From an uncultured Bacteroidota bacterium (GTDB lineage Bacteria > Bacteroidota > Bacteroidia > Chitinophagales > Saprospiraceae), in the NCBI GenBank assembly GCA_937926185.1, contig CALEYM010000809.1, forward strand, positions 1 through 13,636: DNA of 13,636 bases, given 5' to 3'. Of the stretch, positions 7,351 through 13,636 are shown in pieces; position 1 is the first letter of the stretch, and every line of letters starts with the position of its first letter. Below the pieces are notes generated by a model that was not told the DNA's origin, searched no databases, and saw only the letters and a list, made by a program, of their open reading frames with translations. The translations under genes were made by a program, and so were the position numbers.

Positions 7351-7763
7351 AAAAGCCTGAAGTATCCAAGTTCCAATTCATTAACTTCGTCGTTCGGGAA
7401 AGCCGTTTTGCCTTTGTCGAAAGGGGAGAGTATGAATTTTATTTTGATTTTACCCCTTCCGGCAAGGTGTATCCGGCTTTGGGCCAATTTGAGCTTCATC
7501 TTAATTTAAAAATTCGTGAAAAGAATGATCTCGTAAAAATTGACATCAAGACGATCTCATTTTTTGCCTATGAGGAACAAGAAGGTAATCTTGCAGAAAA
7601 CAAGTTTTTTACCATGAATGCTCCGGCTATCGTTTATCCATACATCAGGGCTTATATTGCAACTTTAACTGCTCAATCGGGCATCGGGACGATCACGATG
7701 CCTGCCATGAATTTGGCTCCACTTGGAGAAGTACTAAAGAAAAAAATTCAGGTTTTGTCCTGA
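7347..7763 (+). CDS. SecB-like chaperone, probably of a toxin-antitoxin-chaperone module
   Basis: A 138-residue SecB-family protein. The telling part is the C-terminal third: NAPAIVYPYIRAYIATLTAQ at 91-110, followed by IGTITMPAMNLAPLG (113-127), which matches the SecB pattern 'aP.ilfPyaRe.Is.lt...gfp...l.P.NF'. The N-terminal part is beta-rich (FEFYFDF-like strands, GQFELHLNLKI at 46-56, VKIDIKTISFF at 63-73), as in the SecB fold. Canonical SecB holds preproteins for SecA and is mainly a proteobacterial protein; solitary SecB-like proteins beside toxin-antitoxin genes protect the antitoxin from degradation (as with Rv1957 in Mycobacterium tuberculosis). The start overlaps the antitoxin stop (ATGA, 7347-7350), implying translational coupling and matched amounts. 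It ends 14 bases from the convergent receptor gene. The SecB assignment is fairly sure; the TAC role is from context. Confidence 0.8.
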   Translation: MKKPEVSKFQFINFVVRESRFAFVERGEYEFYFDFTPSGKVYPALGQFELHLNLKIREKNDLVKIDIKTISFFAYEEQEGNLAENKFFTMNAPAIVYPYIRAYIATLTAQSGIGTITMPAMNLAPLGEVLKKKIQVLS

Positions 7764-7777
7764 CCTGCGCGCTCAAT

Positions 7778-10189
7778 CTACTCCACCTTCACCCTCGACG
7801 ACTCATTTTCCGACCCCGTGCTGCGGCGGCGGGCGTTTTTCAGTTCGGTATTGCCAAAACGGTAACTGAACGTGAGCCGGGCGTTGCGCGAGTCGTTGCG
7901 CTGGTTGAAGTTGAGCCGCACGTCGGCGTAGTCGATGTGGATTTTTGAAATCTGGGTGTATAAAATATCGCTGACGGAGAGCGACAGGCGGCCGCGTTTG
8001 TCCCAAAAGGTTTTGGAAACGCCGAAGTTGAGGCCGCCCATGGAGCCGATGTCGAAAAACTCTTCGAGGAATTTGGTCATGTACCAGCCCCCGATCTCGA
8101 CCTTGAATTCGGCGGGCAGGTTGACGTTGATCTGCCAGTAGGCCAGCCAGTTCCAGCGGCTGCGGTTGAAGCGGGTGTCGAGGTATTCGGCGTCGTAGCC
8201 GTTGTAGATGAACTGGTTGCCGCCGAAGCCGTCGATCAGTTTTTTATATTTGATGGGGAAGTTCAGCTCGAAGGCCCATTTCTCGTATTTCGCCAGGTTG
8301 GCGGCCGTGGTAAAGGTGCGGGTGCCCTCCAGCCGGGGTGCGTTTTCGATGATCACGTCGTCGGTCTTGCTGTAGGAAATGCGAATAAAGGGCTGCCCGT
8401 CGTAAGTGACGGCCAGTTGGGCGTTGTTGGAAATTTCCGGACGCAGCTGGGGGTTGCCCTGGGTATAAGTGAGCGAGTCGATGAAAAAAGCAAAGGGGTT
8501 TTGCTGCTGAAAGCCGGGGCGGTTCACCCTGCGGCTGTAAGCGCCCTGAACGCCGATATTTTTGGTAACGTTGTACAACGCGCTGGCACTGGGAAACCAC
8601 TGCAGGTAGTTCCGGTCGAGTACCTGCTCGCCCATGGTTTTGCCCGAAACAACGGTTTGCTCGGCACGCAGGCCGGCGTTGAAGTCGAATTTACCCAGTT
8701 TCTTCGACAGGTTGAGATAGCCGGCATTGATGTTTTCCCGGTATAAAAAATCGTTCGACTGGGCCGTATCGAGCACGGTTCCGCGCAGAAATTTCAGGTC
8801 GTTGTCGATGGTGGCGAAACTGGATTTGGCGCCGGTCTCCAGTTTGAACGTCGAATCGAAAGGAAGGGTGTAATCCAACTGCCCGACATAAATATCGATC
8901 GGCTGTTCGACGTTTTGTTCAGAACGCGATTCGGGGCTGCCGGGTTCGTTCTGGACTATATTCAGGTAGCTGACGTTTTGAATATCGAAGCGGCTGTAGT
9001 CCACGTCGAAATTGAGGGCATGCCCCGTTTTAGGGTCAAACTCGTGTTTAAGGTTCAGGTTGGTCAGAAAGTTGGCGCGGTCCGAGCGGGTATCGTTCCA
9101 GGTAGTGAAGGAGCCCAACTCCTGGCTTTGGTCGGCATTGAACACGTCGGTGACATTTTTGGCATTGCTGCCGCCGGTGCGCGCAAAGCCCCGGAACAAC
9201 ACGCCGACGGTCGTTTTTTTCGTGGCAAAAAAGTCGGCGCCAAAACGGTAGTTGTGGATCGCCCAGTCGTTGGGGGAATAATTGATCTGCCGGTACACTT
9301 CGTTGCCGATAAATCGCTCCACATCAATGACGGAGAAGGAAGTTCGTTTGAAATAGCTGTACGAACCGAACAGGTTCCATTGGCCGCGGCGGTAATTGAG
9401 GCCGAGGGCGGGGCCAAGGCGGTAATAATTGCGGTCGTCGGTATTGGCGTCCGACTGGTCGTACGTGCTGCCTCCAACGGTCATGGATACGTTGCCGTTG
9501 AAACCGAGGTCGGCGTTGCGTTTGAGGATAATATTGAGGATAACGCCGCCGGCCGCGTCGTAGCGGGCGCCGGGCTGCGTGATCAGTTCCACGCGGTCGA
9601 TCTGGTCGCCGGGCATGTCGCGCAGTACCGCGTTCATATCGGCGTATTGGGAGGGTTTGCCGTCGATCCATATCTGCACGCTCTGGTTACCGGCCAGGGT
9701 TATACGATCCTGCACGACGATCACGCCCGGCATTTTTTGCAGAATTTCGAGCGCGGTGCCGCCGCTGGCGATGGGGCTGTTCTCCACGTTCATGATCAGG
9801 CGGTCGGCTTTTTGCTCGAACAAAGGGCGCCGGGCCACCACTGTGGCTTCTGCCAGCACGTTGGCTGCTTCGCGAAGTGTAATGTCGGCCGTCACGATTT
9901 TGCTTTCTGTTGCCACGGTGAACGGCTCCGTGTAGCTGGTTTCGTAGCCCAGCAACGTTGCCTGCAACCGGTATTCGCCGGCCCGTACGCCGGGTATGGA
10001 AAAAGCGCCGAGGGAGTCGCTCAGGGCGCCTTTTACGATTTGGGAATCCTTCGCCGCGGTTAAGGCAATGCTGGCAAACGGCAGAGGCTGGTTTTTGTCG
10101 TCCGCAACTTTGCCGGTAATGGTTACCTGGGCGGATAAAGAGAGCAGGGCGCTGGTACAGAGGAAGAGGGTAAAGATTGTTTTTTTCAT
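7778..10189 (-). CDS. Outer-membrane beta-barrel receptor, CarboxypepD-regulatory-like plus plug (TonB-dependent type)
   Basis: An 803-residue outer-membrane protein of the OMP_b-brl_3 (TonB-dependent receptor-like) family. The order is: signal peptide at residues 1-20 (MKKTIFTLFLCTSALLSLSA, then Q), a CarboxypepD-regulatory-like domain (ITGKVADDKNQPLPFASIAL onward, about 24-110), a plug domain at about 118-228 (LEILQKMPGVIV; IWIDGKP; IDRVELITQPGARYDAAGG; VILNIILK), then a barrel to the end. The last strand is ARLTFSYRFGN, followed by a charged tail ending in Val-Glu, as usual in this family. The substrate is unknown, and no SusD partner or sigma/anti-sigma pair lies beside it. The gene is GC-rich and seems part of the core chromosome, the first gene beyond the defence block. 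It converges with the SecB-like gene, leaving 14 bases and no visible terminator. Confidence 0.93.
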   Translation of the reverse strand: MKKTIFTLFLCTSALLSLSAQVTITGKVADDKNQPLPFASIALTAAKDSQIVKGALSDSLGAFSIPGVRAGEYRLQATLLGYETSYTEPFTVATESKIVTADITLREAANVLAEATVVARRPLFEQKADRLIMNVENSPIASGGTALEILQKMPGVIVVQDRITLAGNQSVQIWIDGKPSQYADMNAVLRDMPGDQIDRVELITQPGARYDAAGGVILNIILKRNADLGFNGNVSMTVGGSTYDQSDANTDDRNYYRLGPALGLNYRRGQWNLFGSYSYFKRTSFSVIDVERFIGNEVYRQINYSPNDWAIHNYRFGADFFATKKTTVGVLFRGFARTGGSNAKNVTDVFNADQSQELGSFTTWNDTRSDRANFLTNLNLKHEFDPKTGHALNFDVDYSRFDIQNVSYLNIVQNEPGSPESRSEQNVEQPIDIYVGQLDYTLPFDSTFKLETGAKSSFATIDNDLKFLRGTVLDTAQSNDFLYRENINAGYLNLSKKLGKFDFNAGLRAEQTVVSGKTMGEQVLDRNYLQWFPSASALYNVTKNIGVQGAYSRRVNRPGFQQQNPFAFFIDSLTYTQGNPQLRPEISNNAQLAVTYDGQPFIRISYSKTDDVIIENAPRLEGTRTFTTAANLAKYEKWAFELNFPIKYKKLIDGFGGNQFIYNGYDAEYLDTRFNRSRWNWLAYWQINVNLPAEFKVEIGGWYMTKFLEEFFDIGSMGGLNFGVSKTFWDKRGRLSLSVSDILYTQISKIHIDYADVRLNFNQRNDSRNARLTFSYRFGNTELKNARRRSTGSENESSRVKVE

Positions 10190-10203
10190 GGCGTTATGTT
10201 TGT

Positions 10204-10238
10204 CCGGTACCGGGGCGGCTTAAAAACCGCGCTACCGG
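10204..10238 (-). repeat. Imperfect inverted repeat in receptor leader
   Basis: CCGGTA (10204-10209) pairs with TACCGG (10233-10238), and inside it GCGG (10215-10218) pairs with CCGC (10227-10230). It lies just upstream of the receptor start, within its probable 5' leader, and could fold in the mRNA. It is not a known riboswitch as far as I can tell. Confidence 0.4.
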
Positions 10239-10257
10239 GCAAAGACCGCTTTTATCG

Positions 10258-10291
10258 CAAAGCGATGCAACCGGATTGTTTTGCAGGCAAA
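10258..10291 (-). promoter_or_regulatory. Weak promoter-like match for the receptor gene
   Basis: Read on the minus strand: TTTG, 22 bases, then TCGCTTTG, compared with the Bacteroidota pattern TTTG-N19-TAnnTTTG. The -7 box has one mismatch and the spacer is long, so this is only a candidate. Confidence 0.25.
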
Positions 10292-10388
10292 AATTTTAAT
10301 TAACAGGCCGACCAAAAAAGTTCTTGGCTCAACATCAGGTTTTTATCGCCTAAAAAACGCGACTCATACGAAAAGATGATTTGCAACA

Positions 10389-10419
10389 TTTGGGCATGAA
10401 CGGATAACCGGCACCTTTG
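10389..10419 (+). promoter_or_regulatory. Bacteroidota-type promoter for the small membrane protein
   Basis: TTTG at 10389-10392, a 19-base spacer, then CACCTTTG at 10412-10419. This matches TTTG-N19-TAnnTTTG except for C in place of T at the first -7 position. It lies 32 bases before the start codon, in the expected place. Confidence 0.55.
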
Positions 10420-10451
10420 GTTGCCTCAGATTCAAATTCGTGAAATAAATT

Positions 10452-10925
10452 ATGCCCACGCACATTGTCTGGATTGCCTACTCCCTTTCAAACCTGGTTG
10501 GATTGGTCATTCTCTGGGCTTGCTGGAAAAAGCCGGCTTGGGGCCGGTCCTTGTTTTTTCTGTTGTTTGCCTGGGCTGCCTGGTTCAACGCCACCACGGT
10601 GCTGAAAACGCCGGAAATTTACACCGGCTATGCGCAATACACTTTTTCTGAAGGCTACCGCGCGTTTATCAACGGCTTTTTTGCACAGCATACCGCACCT
10701 GTTGTTCTGGCAATCGCCGCGGGACAGGCTGGTGTTGCCCTGGGCATGTTGGGAACCCGCCGGCTGTTCCGGCTGGGCGCCATCGGCGGAATGATTTTCC
10801 TGCTGAGTATTGCGCCGCTTGGGGTGGGCTCGGCTTTTCCCTGTACCGTCGTCATGGCCGCGGCGATGTGGCTCTTGTACCGTGAAGGAAGCAGCCGGTG
10901 GCTGTGGCAAGCGTTCAGCCCTTAG
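10452..10925 (+). CDS. Small polytopic membrane protein of unknown function
   Basis: A 157-residue inner-membrane protein with four or five hydrophobic segments: about residues 5-25, 33-51, 82-101, 107-128 and 130-143. The loop between the second and third segments is the longest (about 52-80, with several Tyr and Phe). A Cys follows a Pro at 130-131. I see no catalytic motif and do not recognise a named family, although the layout is like small DoxX-like or DUF membrane proteins of Bacteroidota. It has its own promoter-like sequence upstream and a divergent neighbour. Its stop codon overlaps the stop codon of the convergent cytochrome c gene (shared bases 10922-10925), so no terminator separates them. 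Confidence 0.75.
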   Translation: MPTHIVWIAYSLSNLVGLVILWACWKKPAWGRSLFFLLFAWAAWFNATTVLKTPEIYTGYAQYTFSEGYRAFINGFFAQHTAPVVLAIAAGQAGVALGMLGTRRLFRLGAIGGMIFLLSIAPLGVGSAFPCTVVMAAAMWLLYREGSSRWLWQAFSP

Positions 10926-11389
10926 CCCGGATTGCGCCGCGGCGCCGTGTTGCCCCGGTGGCAGGTAAAACAGCTCACCGAAGGGTCTTCACTGCCAATG
11001 CCGCCGATGTTTTTCAGGTCCCGGTTGATCCGGGCGTTGAGTTCTATCATCTGGCGGGTTATTTCTTTTTCCTTTTTCACTTCCGACGCCCATTCGTTTT
11101 TGACGTGGCAGTGGTCGCAGCCCACGCCCAGCGCCTGACCCCAGCGGTCCATGAGGCCGAGAAAACGCTCGGCGCTCACTTTTTTCAGGGTTTTGACATT
11201 TTGGTAAACCGAATCGGCCGGCCAGTTTTCTTTACCGGCGATTTCCCGTTTCAGGCTTTCCAGCGTTTTTGTACGGGCCGGGGCGTCGGGGTCCGGTACG
11301 GCAGTATTGGCCGAAGTTTTCGGGGCCGTACAATCGGCCAGCCAAAGGGCCAGTAGAACGACGAAACAAAAGGTCAGCAGCGCTTTCAT
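10922..11389 (-). CDS. Diheme c-type cytochrome, reaction-centre cytochrome c subunit-like, probable lipoprotein
   Basis: A 155-residue exported cytochrome with two heme-binding CxxCH motifs: CDHCH at residues 91-95 and CFTCH at 140-144. The segments around them (DRWGQALGVGCDHCHV and EKEITRQMIELNARIN) resemble the photosynthetic reaction centre cytochrome c subunit family, which also occurs in non-photosynthetic Bacteroidota and Acidobacteria as small electron carriers. Residues 1-20 (MKALLTFCFVVLLALWLADC) form a signal sequence ending in a Cys, so it is probably lipid-anchored in the periplasm; Asp just before the Cys is unusual for a lipobox. I chose the ATG at 11389 rather than the in-frame start at 11428 because the promoter lies at 11418-11448, so the longer start would not be transcribed. 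Its redox partner is unknown, and no oxidase or reductase gene lies nearby. Confidence 0.88.
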   Translation of the reverse strand: MKALLTFCFVVLLALWLADCTAPKTSANTAVPDPDAPARTKTLESLKREIAGKENWPADSVYQNVKTLKKVSAERFLGLMDRWGQALGVGCDHCHVKNEWASEVKKEKEITRQMIELNARINRDLKNIGGIGSEDPSVSCFTCHRGNTAPRRNPG

Positions 11390-11417
11390 AAATGAGCAGG
11401 ATTGGTAAAAGATTTTC

Positions 11418-11448
11418 CAAACGTACAAAGGTTTGCTTTTCCGGCAAA
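11418..11448 (-). promoter_or_regulatory. Exact Bacteroidota promoter for cytochrome c gene
   Basis: On the minus strand: TTTG (11448-11445), exactly 19 bases, then TACGTTTG (11425-11418), a full match to the phylum's primary-sigma pattern TTTG-N19-TAnnTTTG. Transcription should begin a few bases beyond, leaving a leader of roughly 20 bases before the ATG at 11389. Confidence 0.75.
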
Positions 11449-11453
11449 ATCAG

Positions 11454-11521
11454 CCTGACAGCCTTGCGCAGTTATCCGGTAAAATGTCGCAGTTATAAGG
11501 TTATCCCGATAAGCTGTCAGG
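11454..11521. repeat. Inverted repeat with inner direct repeats in front of a small gene
   Basis: CCTGACAGC (11454-11462) and GCTGTCAGG (11513-11521) are perfect 9-base inverted copies, 50 bases apart. Inside are two copies of CGCAGTTAT, the first at about 11468 and the second at about 11489, and a partial inverted match (TTATCCGG / CCCGATAA). It lies between the cytochrome promoter and the 62-residue gene. It could be an mRNA leader structure, an operator region or the remains of a small palindromic element. Confidence 0.5.
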
Positions 11522-11561
11522 TTCTTCTTGACCGGACTTGTTCCAAGGGCCAATTTTGGGC

Positions 11562-11750
11562 ATGTTCAGAAAAAAAATACAGCCGGGCGACGCGGTACGG
11601 CAAAAATCAACAGGCGCCGTTTTACAAGCAGATTTTACCAAACACGATGTATGGTTTTGCCATTCCATTGATACCGGTCAGCAACAGATCGTCAGCATCA
11701 ACGACGTGGAAAAAATAAAGCCGGAAAAACCACCCGGCCAAACGTCGTGA
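11562..11750 (+). CDS. Small 62-residue protein, translationally coupled to membrane protein
   Basis: A 62-residue protein beginning MFRKKIQPGDAVRQKSTGAV. The 'f..GD.V..KstG..m' opening and short beta-rich length resemble small SH3/KOW-like barrel proteins such as the DUF2158 group, but the match is loose. A second half (KHDVWFCHSI, then QQQIVSINDVEKI) also looks like beta strands. No signal peptide; probably cytoplasmic. I chose the ATG at 11562; a TTG at 11538 would add eight residues with no clear similarity. Its stop codon overlaps the next gene's GTG start (GTGA, 11747-11750), a sign of translational coupling that supports it as a real gene despite its size. The leader in front carries the inverted repeat at 11454-11521. 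Confidence 0.6.
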   Translation: MFRKKIQPGDAVRQKSTGAVLQADFTKHDVWFCHSIDTGQQQIVSINDVEKIKPEKPPGQTS

Positions 11751-12910
11751 AACAGCTCAATACAGCGGCGCTGTTTCTGATCCTGCTGGCCGCGGCCCGC
11801 TGGATCCCTTCGGGCAATGAAGACCATTACATGGCCCTGGCCAAAGCCTGGTTTGACCCCGGCTGGATACCCGGTTCGTGGATATTGGACGAACCGGCCG
11901 GCGCGCGCGGGTTGTACAACCTGCTGGTGGGCGGGCTGTTGTCGCGGTTCGATTTTTATACCGTCAGTATTGTACTCAAAATCCTGTTGTCGTGGTGGTA
12001 TGCCCGCATCCTGAGCGGGTATATCAGCCCGGCAGTGCTGGGCGTAGTATGTTATTGCCCTTCATTTTTTGGCGGGGAATTTATTTTCATGGGTTGTGAG
12101 CCGAAACATTTTGCCTGGGCCCTGGTCTTGTGGCATCTGACCCGCCGCGGACGGCACACGCCCGCGGTACTGGCGCTGGCTACCTGGTTTCACGTGCTGG
12201 TTGGCGGCTGGTACGCGGTTTACTGGTTTCTGACACATCCGGGACAGTGGAGAAAAGGGGTGGCGTACGCCATCTTAGTGGCTCCGCTCTGTTATTACCT
12301 TGCCGGCACACAGGCTGGCGGCGAAGTGGCGGGTTGCGATGCCGGTTTTATCTACACCAGGGTGAGAAACCTGCACCACTGCTATCCCTTATTGTACAGC
12401 AAACGGGATTTTTTAGGTTTTCTGGTCTGCCTGCTTTGCATTCCGTTTTCACGAAAAGGCCTCTCCCGAAATATGATGACCGGTTGTTGCGTCCTGGCCG
12501 CTGTTACCTCTTTTTTCCCAGCCGACCAGGTGGTTAAGCTGATCCCCTACCGGATGCTGTCGCTGGCGCTGCTGTTGGAATTGCAACAGCACTACCTGCA
12601 CAGGGTTTGGCTCAGGTGGCCGGTACGGATCGCGGGTTTGCTTTGCGCCGTTTACCTGCTGGGAACCAATATCAAAGATACCTGGCTGTATGTTACAGAC
12701 TATGCTTATGCCGCGGAGATCGCGCGCGTCCGGCAATTGCCGCCGGGCGCCATTATTGTCTCGGAGCGGTCGGACTTTATCCGGCGCAGCGGCCGGGATG
12801 TTTTTGTGAATACCAAGTTTATACCTAACGCCGCCCGGCGGATTTGTGAATGGCAGGAGCGGCGGGAGTGGGTGGAAAAAAACAGCCGGGAAATTGTATT
12901 CGCCCCGTAA
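11747..12910 (+). CDS. Polytopic membrane protein, DUF6798-like
   Basis: A 387-residue inner-membrane protein with about eight to ten hydrophobic segments between residues 5 and 310, and a soluble C-terminal tail (about 325-387). Seen features: NEDHY at 24-28 in the first loop, YTRVRNLHHCYP at 203-214 (recalling the 'R.PHH..P' motif), PYRMLSL at 267-273, and a C-terminal LPPGAIIVSERSDFIRRSGR...VFVNTKFIP...EW segment that recalls the DUF6798 domain of large membrane proteins with a GT-C glycosyltransferase-like layout. The function is unknown; glycosyl transfer to a lipid carrier is a guess from the fold type. The GTG start overlaps the stop of the small upstream gene (GTGA), so it is probably translated by coupling. 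Its stop codon directly abuts the stop of the convergent upp gene, leaving no intergenic base. Confidence 0.78.
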   Translation: MKQLNTAALFLILLAAARWIPSGNEDHYMALAKAWFDPGWIPGSWILDEPAGARGLYNLLVGGLLSRFDFYTVSIVLKILLSWWYARILSGYISPAVLGVVCYCPSFFGGEFIFMGCEPKHFAWALVLWHLTRRGRHTPAVLALATWFHVLVGGWYAVYWFLTHPGQWRKGVAYAILVAPLCYYLAGTQAGGEVAGCDAGFIYTRVRNLHHCYPLLYSKRDFLGFLVCLLCIPFSRKGLSRNMMTGCCVLAAVTSFFPADQVVKLIPYRMLSLALLLELQQHYLHRVWLRWPVRIAGLLCAVYLLGTNIKDTWLYVTDYAYAAEIARVRQLPPGAIIVSERSDFIRRSGRDVFVNTKFIPNAARRICEWQERREWVEKNSREIVFAP

Positions 12911-13555
12911 TCACACCTTCTCTCCGTATGCCAGGTCCCCCGCATCGCCCAGCCCCGGCACGATGTACGCCTTGGCGGTGAGTTCCTCGTCGATGGCGCC
13001 CAGCCACAGGTGCGCTTTGGGGTACTGGCGCTGTACGGCTTCCACGCCGGCGGTGCTGGCGATTACCGAAACGATGTGTATGGTTTTAGGTGTGCCATGG
13101 CGCAGCAGGTGTTTCAGGGCCAGGTCTACGGAAGCGCCGGTGGCCAGCATGGGGTCGGCCAGGACGAGCACGGCGTCGTTCAGGTCGCCGCAGCTCACGT
13201 ATTCCAGTTGAATGTCGAAGGAGCCGTCTTTGTGGTGCCGGCGGTAGGCGCTGACAAAAGCGTTGTCGGCCTGGTCGAAAAAGTTCAGCATACCCTGGTG
13301 CAGCGGCAGCCCGGCGCGCAGAATAGTGGCCAGCACCAGGCGGTCGGCGGGCAGGGTATGAGTAGCCACTCCCAGCGGCGTTTCCACCTCGGCAGGTTCG
13401 TAGTCGAGGGTCTTTGAAATTTCATAAGCCAGCACTTCTCCGATGCGTTCCAGGTTCCGGCGAAAGCGCAGACGGTCTTTTTGCAATTCCACATTGCGCA
13501 ATTCGGCAATAAAACGGTTGGCAACGGAGTTGTTTTCGGCGAGGTTGACGAGCAT
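12911..13555 (-). CDS. upp: Uracil phosphoribosyltransferase
   Basis: A 214-residue cytoplasmic enzyme of pyrimidine salvage that makes UMP and pyrophosphate from uracil and PRPP. The PRPP-binding loop is VLVLADPMLATGAS at residues 129-142, and the C-terminal uracil-binding segment PGLGDAGDLAYG is at 200-211. ILRAGLPLHQGM (78-89) is the other conserved part. Length is normal for the family. I chose the ATG at 13555 (MLVNLAENNS), which aligns with relatives as I remember them, over the in-frame ATG at 13582; the longer form would contain a run of nine A bases and lie across the probable promoter. The gene converges with the membrane-protein gene, their stop codons touching at 12910/12911. It looks like core chromosome. 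Confidence 0.95.
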   Translation of the reverse strand: MLVNLAENNSVANRFIAELRNVELQKDRLRFRRNLERIGEVLAYEISKTLDYEPAEVETPLGVATHTLPADRLVLATILRAGLPLHQGMLNFFDQADNAFVSAYRRHHKDGSFDIQLEYVSCGDLNDAVLVLADPMLATGASVDLALKHLLRHGTPKTIHIVSVIASTAGVEAVQRQYPKAHLWLGAIDEELTAKAYIVPGLGDAGDLAYGEKV

Positions 13556-13579
13556 GTTCCTGATTTTTTTTTGACGCGC

Positions 13580-13587
13580 CAAAGTAA
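13580..13587 (-). promoter_or_regulatory. Possible -7 box for upp
   Basis: On the minus strand this reads TTACTTTG, one mismatch from TAnnTTTG, 25 bases before the chosen upp start. No TTTG is visible at the expected upstream distance, so it is a partial match only. Confidence 0.3.
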
Positions 13588-13636
13588 CAGCTGCGAGAGG
13601 GAATTTTTAGTTTGTAAAAAAAATTTGCATTTTTTT

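Larger units (their letters stand above)
10190..10451. other. Divergent intergenic region of 262 bases
   Basis: This lies between the minus-strand receptor gene and the plus-strand small membrane protein. It holds a promoter-like match facing right (10389-10419), a weak promoter-like match facing left (10258-10291) and an imperfect inverted repeat in the receptor leader (10204-10238). The middle part (10290-10380) is AT-rich and shows no coding sequence or RNA gene that I can recognise. Confidence 0.6.

Noticed and set aside
7764..7777. Attachment site or terminator between the SecB-like gene and the receptor gene
   Set aside because: Only 14 bases are present, without a repeat partner or hairpin. 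The border is inferred from composition and gene content only.
8915..10063. Long plus-strand open frame of 382 codons opposite the receptor gene
   Set aside because: It is a mirror of the GC-rich receptor coding sequence. Its translation has no recognisable domain and is rich in the Gly/Val/Ala pattern of antisense frames.
11551..11558. CAATTTTG as a promoter -7 box for the 62-residue gene
   Set aside because: The transcription start would fall at or after the ATG at 11562, and the upstream TTTG is poor (CTTG with 20 bases).
11392..11718. Plus-strand 108-codon open frame upstream of the membrane-protein gene
   Set aside because: It runs across the cytochrome promoter and the inverted repeat in a frame different from the coupled 62-residue gene, and shows no domain.
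13555..13582. Longer upp start at 13582
   Set aside because: The added nine residues are encoded across an A9 run and overlap a promoter-like box. The shorter start fits the family N terminus.

Overview
The window looks like chromosomal DNA of a Bacteroidota bacterium, most likely in the Saprospiria/Chitinophagia range. Four things point there: an outer-membrane beta-barrel receptor of the CarboxypepD-reg/OMP_b-brl_3 type with a high-GC gene, a phylum-type promoter (TTTG-N19-TACGTTTG) in front of the cytochrome c gene, starts without a clear Shine-Dalgarno sequence, and a Bacteroidota-style uracil phosphoribosyltransferase. No rRNA, tRNA, CRISPR array or transposase gene was seen.

Left part (25-7763, all genes on +): an accessory, defence-type block of eight closely packed genes. 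It opens with a TIGR04255-family protein and two unrecognised proteins (759-1328 and 1364-1999). Then comes a Type III restriction-modification pair: the DNA methyltransferase Mod (2011-3732) and the helicase/nuclease Res (3800-6529). Base composition is patchy. The methyltransferase has an AT-rich central target-recognition part set in a GC-rich frame, and a palindromic REP-like repeat sits in frame near its N terminus.

Immediately behind Res, with a 10-base gap, lie three small genes that I read as a candidate toxin-antitoxin-chaperone (TAC) module. They are a 180-residue protein with ADP-ribosyltransferase-like signatures (6540-7082), an 83-residue presumed antitoxin whose C terminus resembles an ssrA degradation tag (7099-7350), and a SecB-like chaperone (7347-7763) that overlaps the antitoxin by ATGA. 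The gene order T-A-C and the ART-like toxin recall the anti-phage system CmdTAC. Homology to CmdT itself is not established from this sequence alone. This is the most interesting part of the window.

Right part (7778-13555): ordinary GC-richer chromosomal genes. They are a minus-strand outer-membrane receptor, a divergent small membrane protein, a minus-strand diheme cytochrome c lipoprotein with a clear promoter, and a two-gene plus-strand unit (a 62-residue protein translationally coupled to a polytopic membrane protein resembling the DUF6798 group). The minus-strand upp gene closes the window. Convergent gene pairs here are packed with 14, -4 and 0 bases between stop codons. The composition and function change at about 7764, which I take as the right border of the accessory block; its left border lies outside the window.
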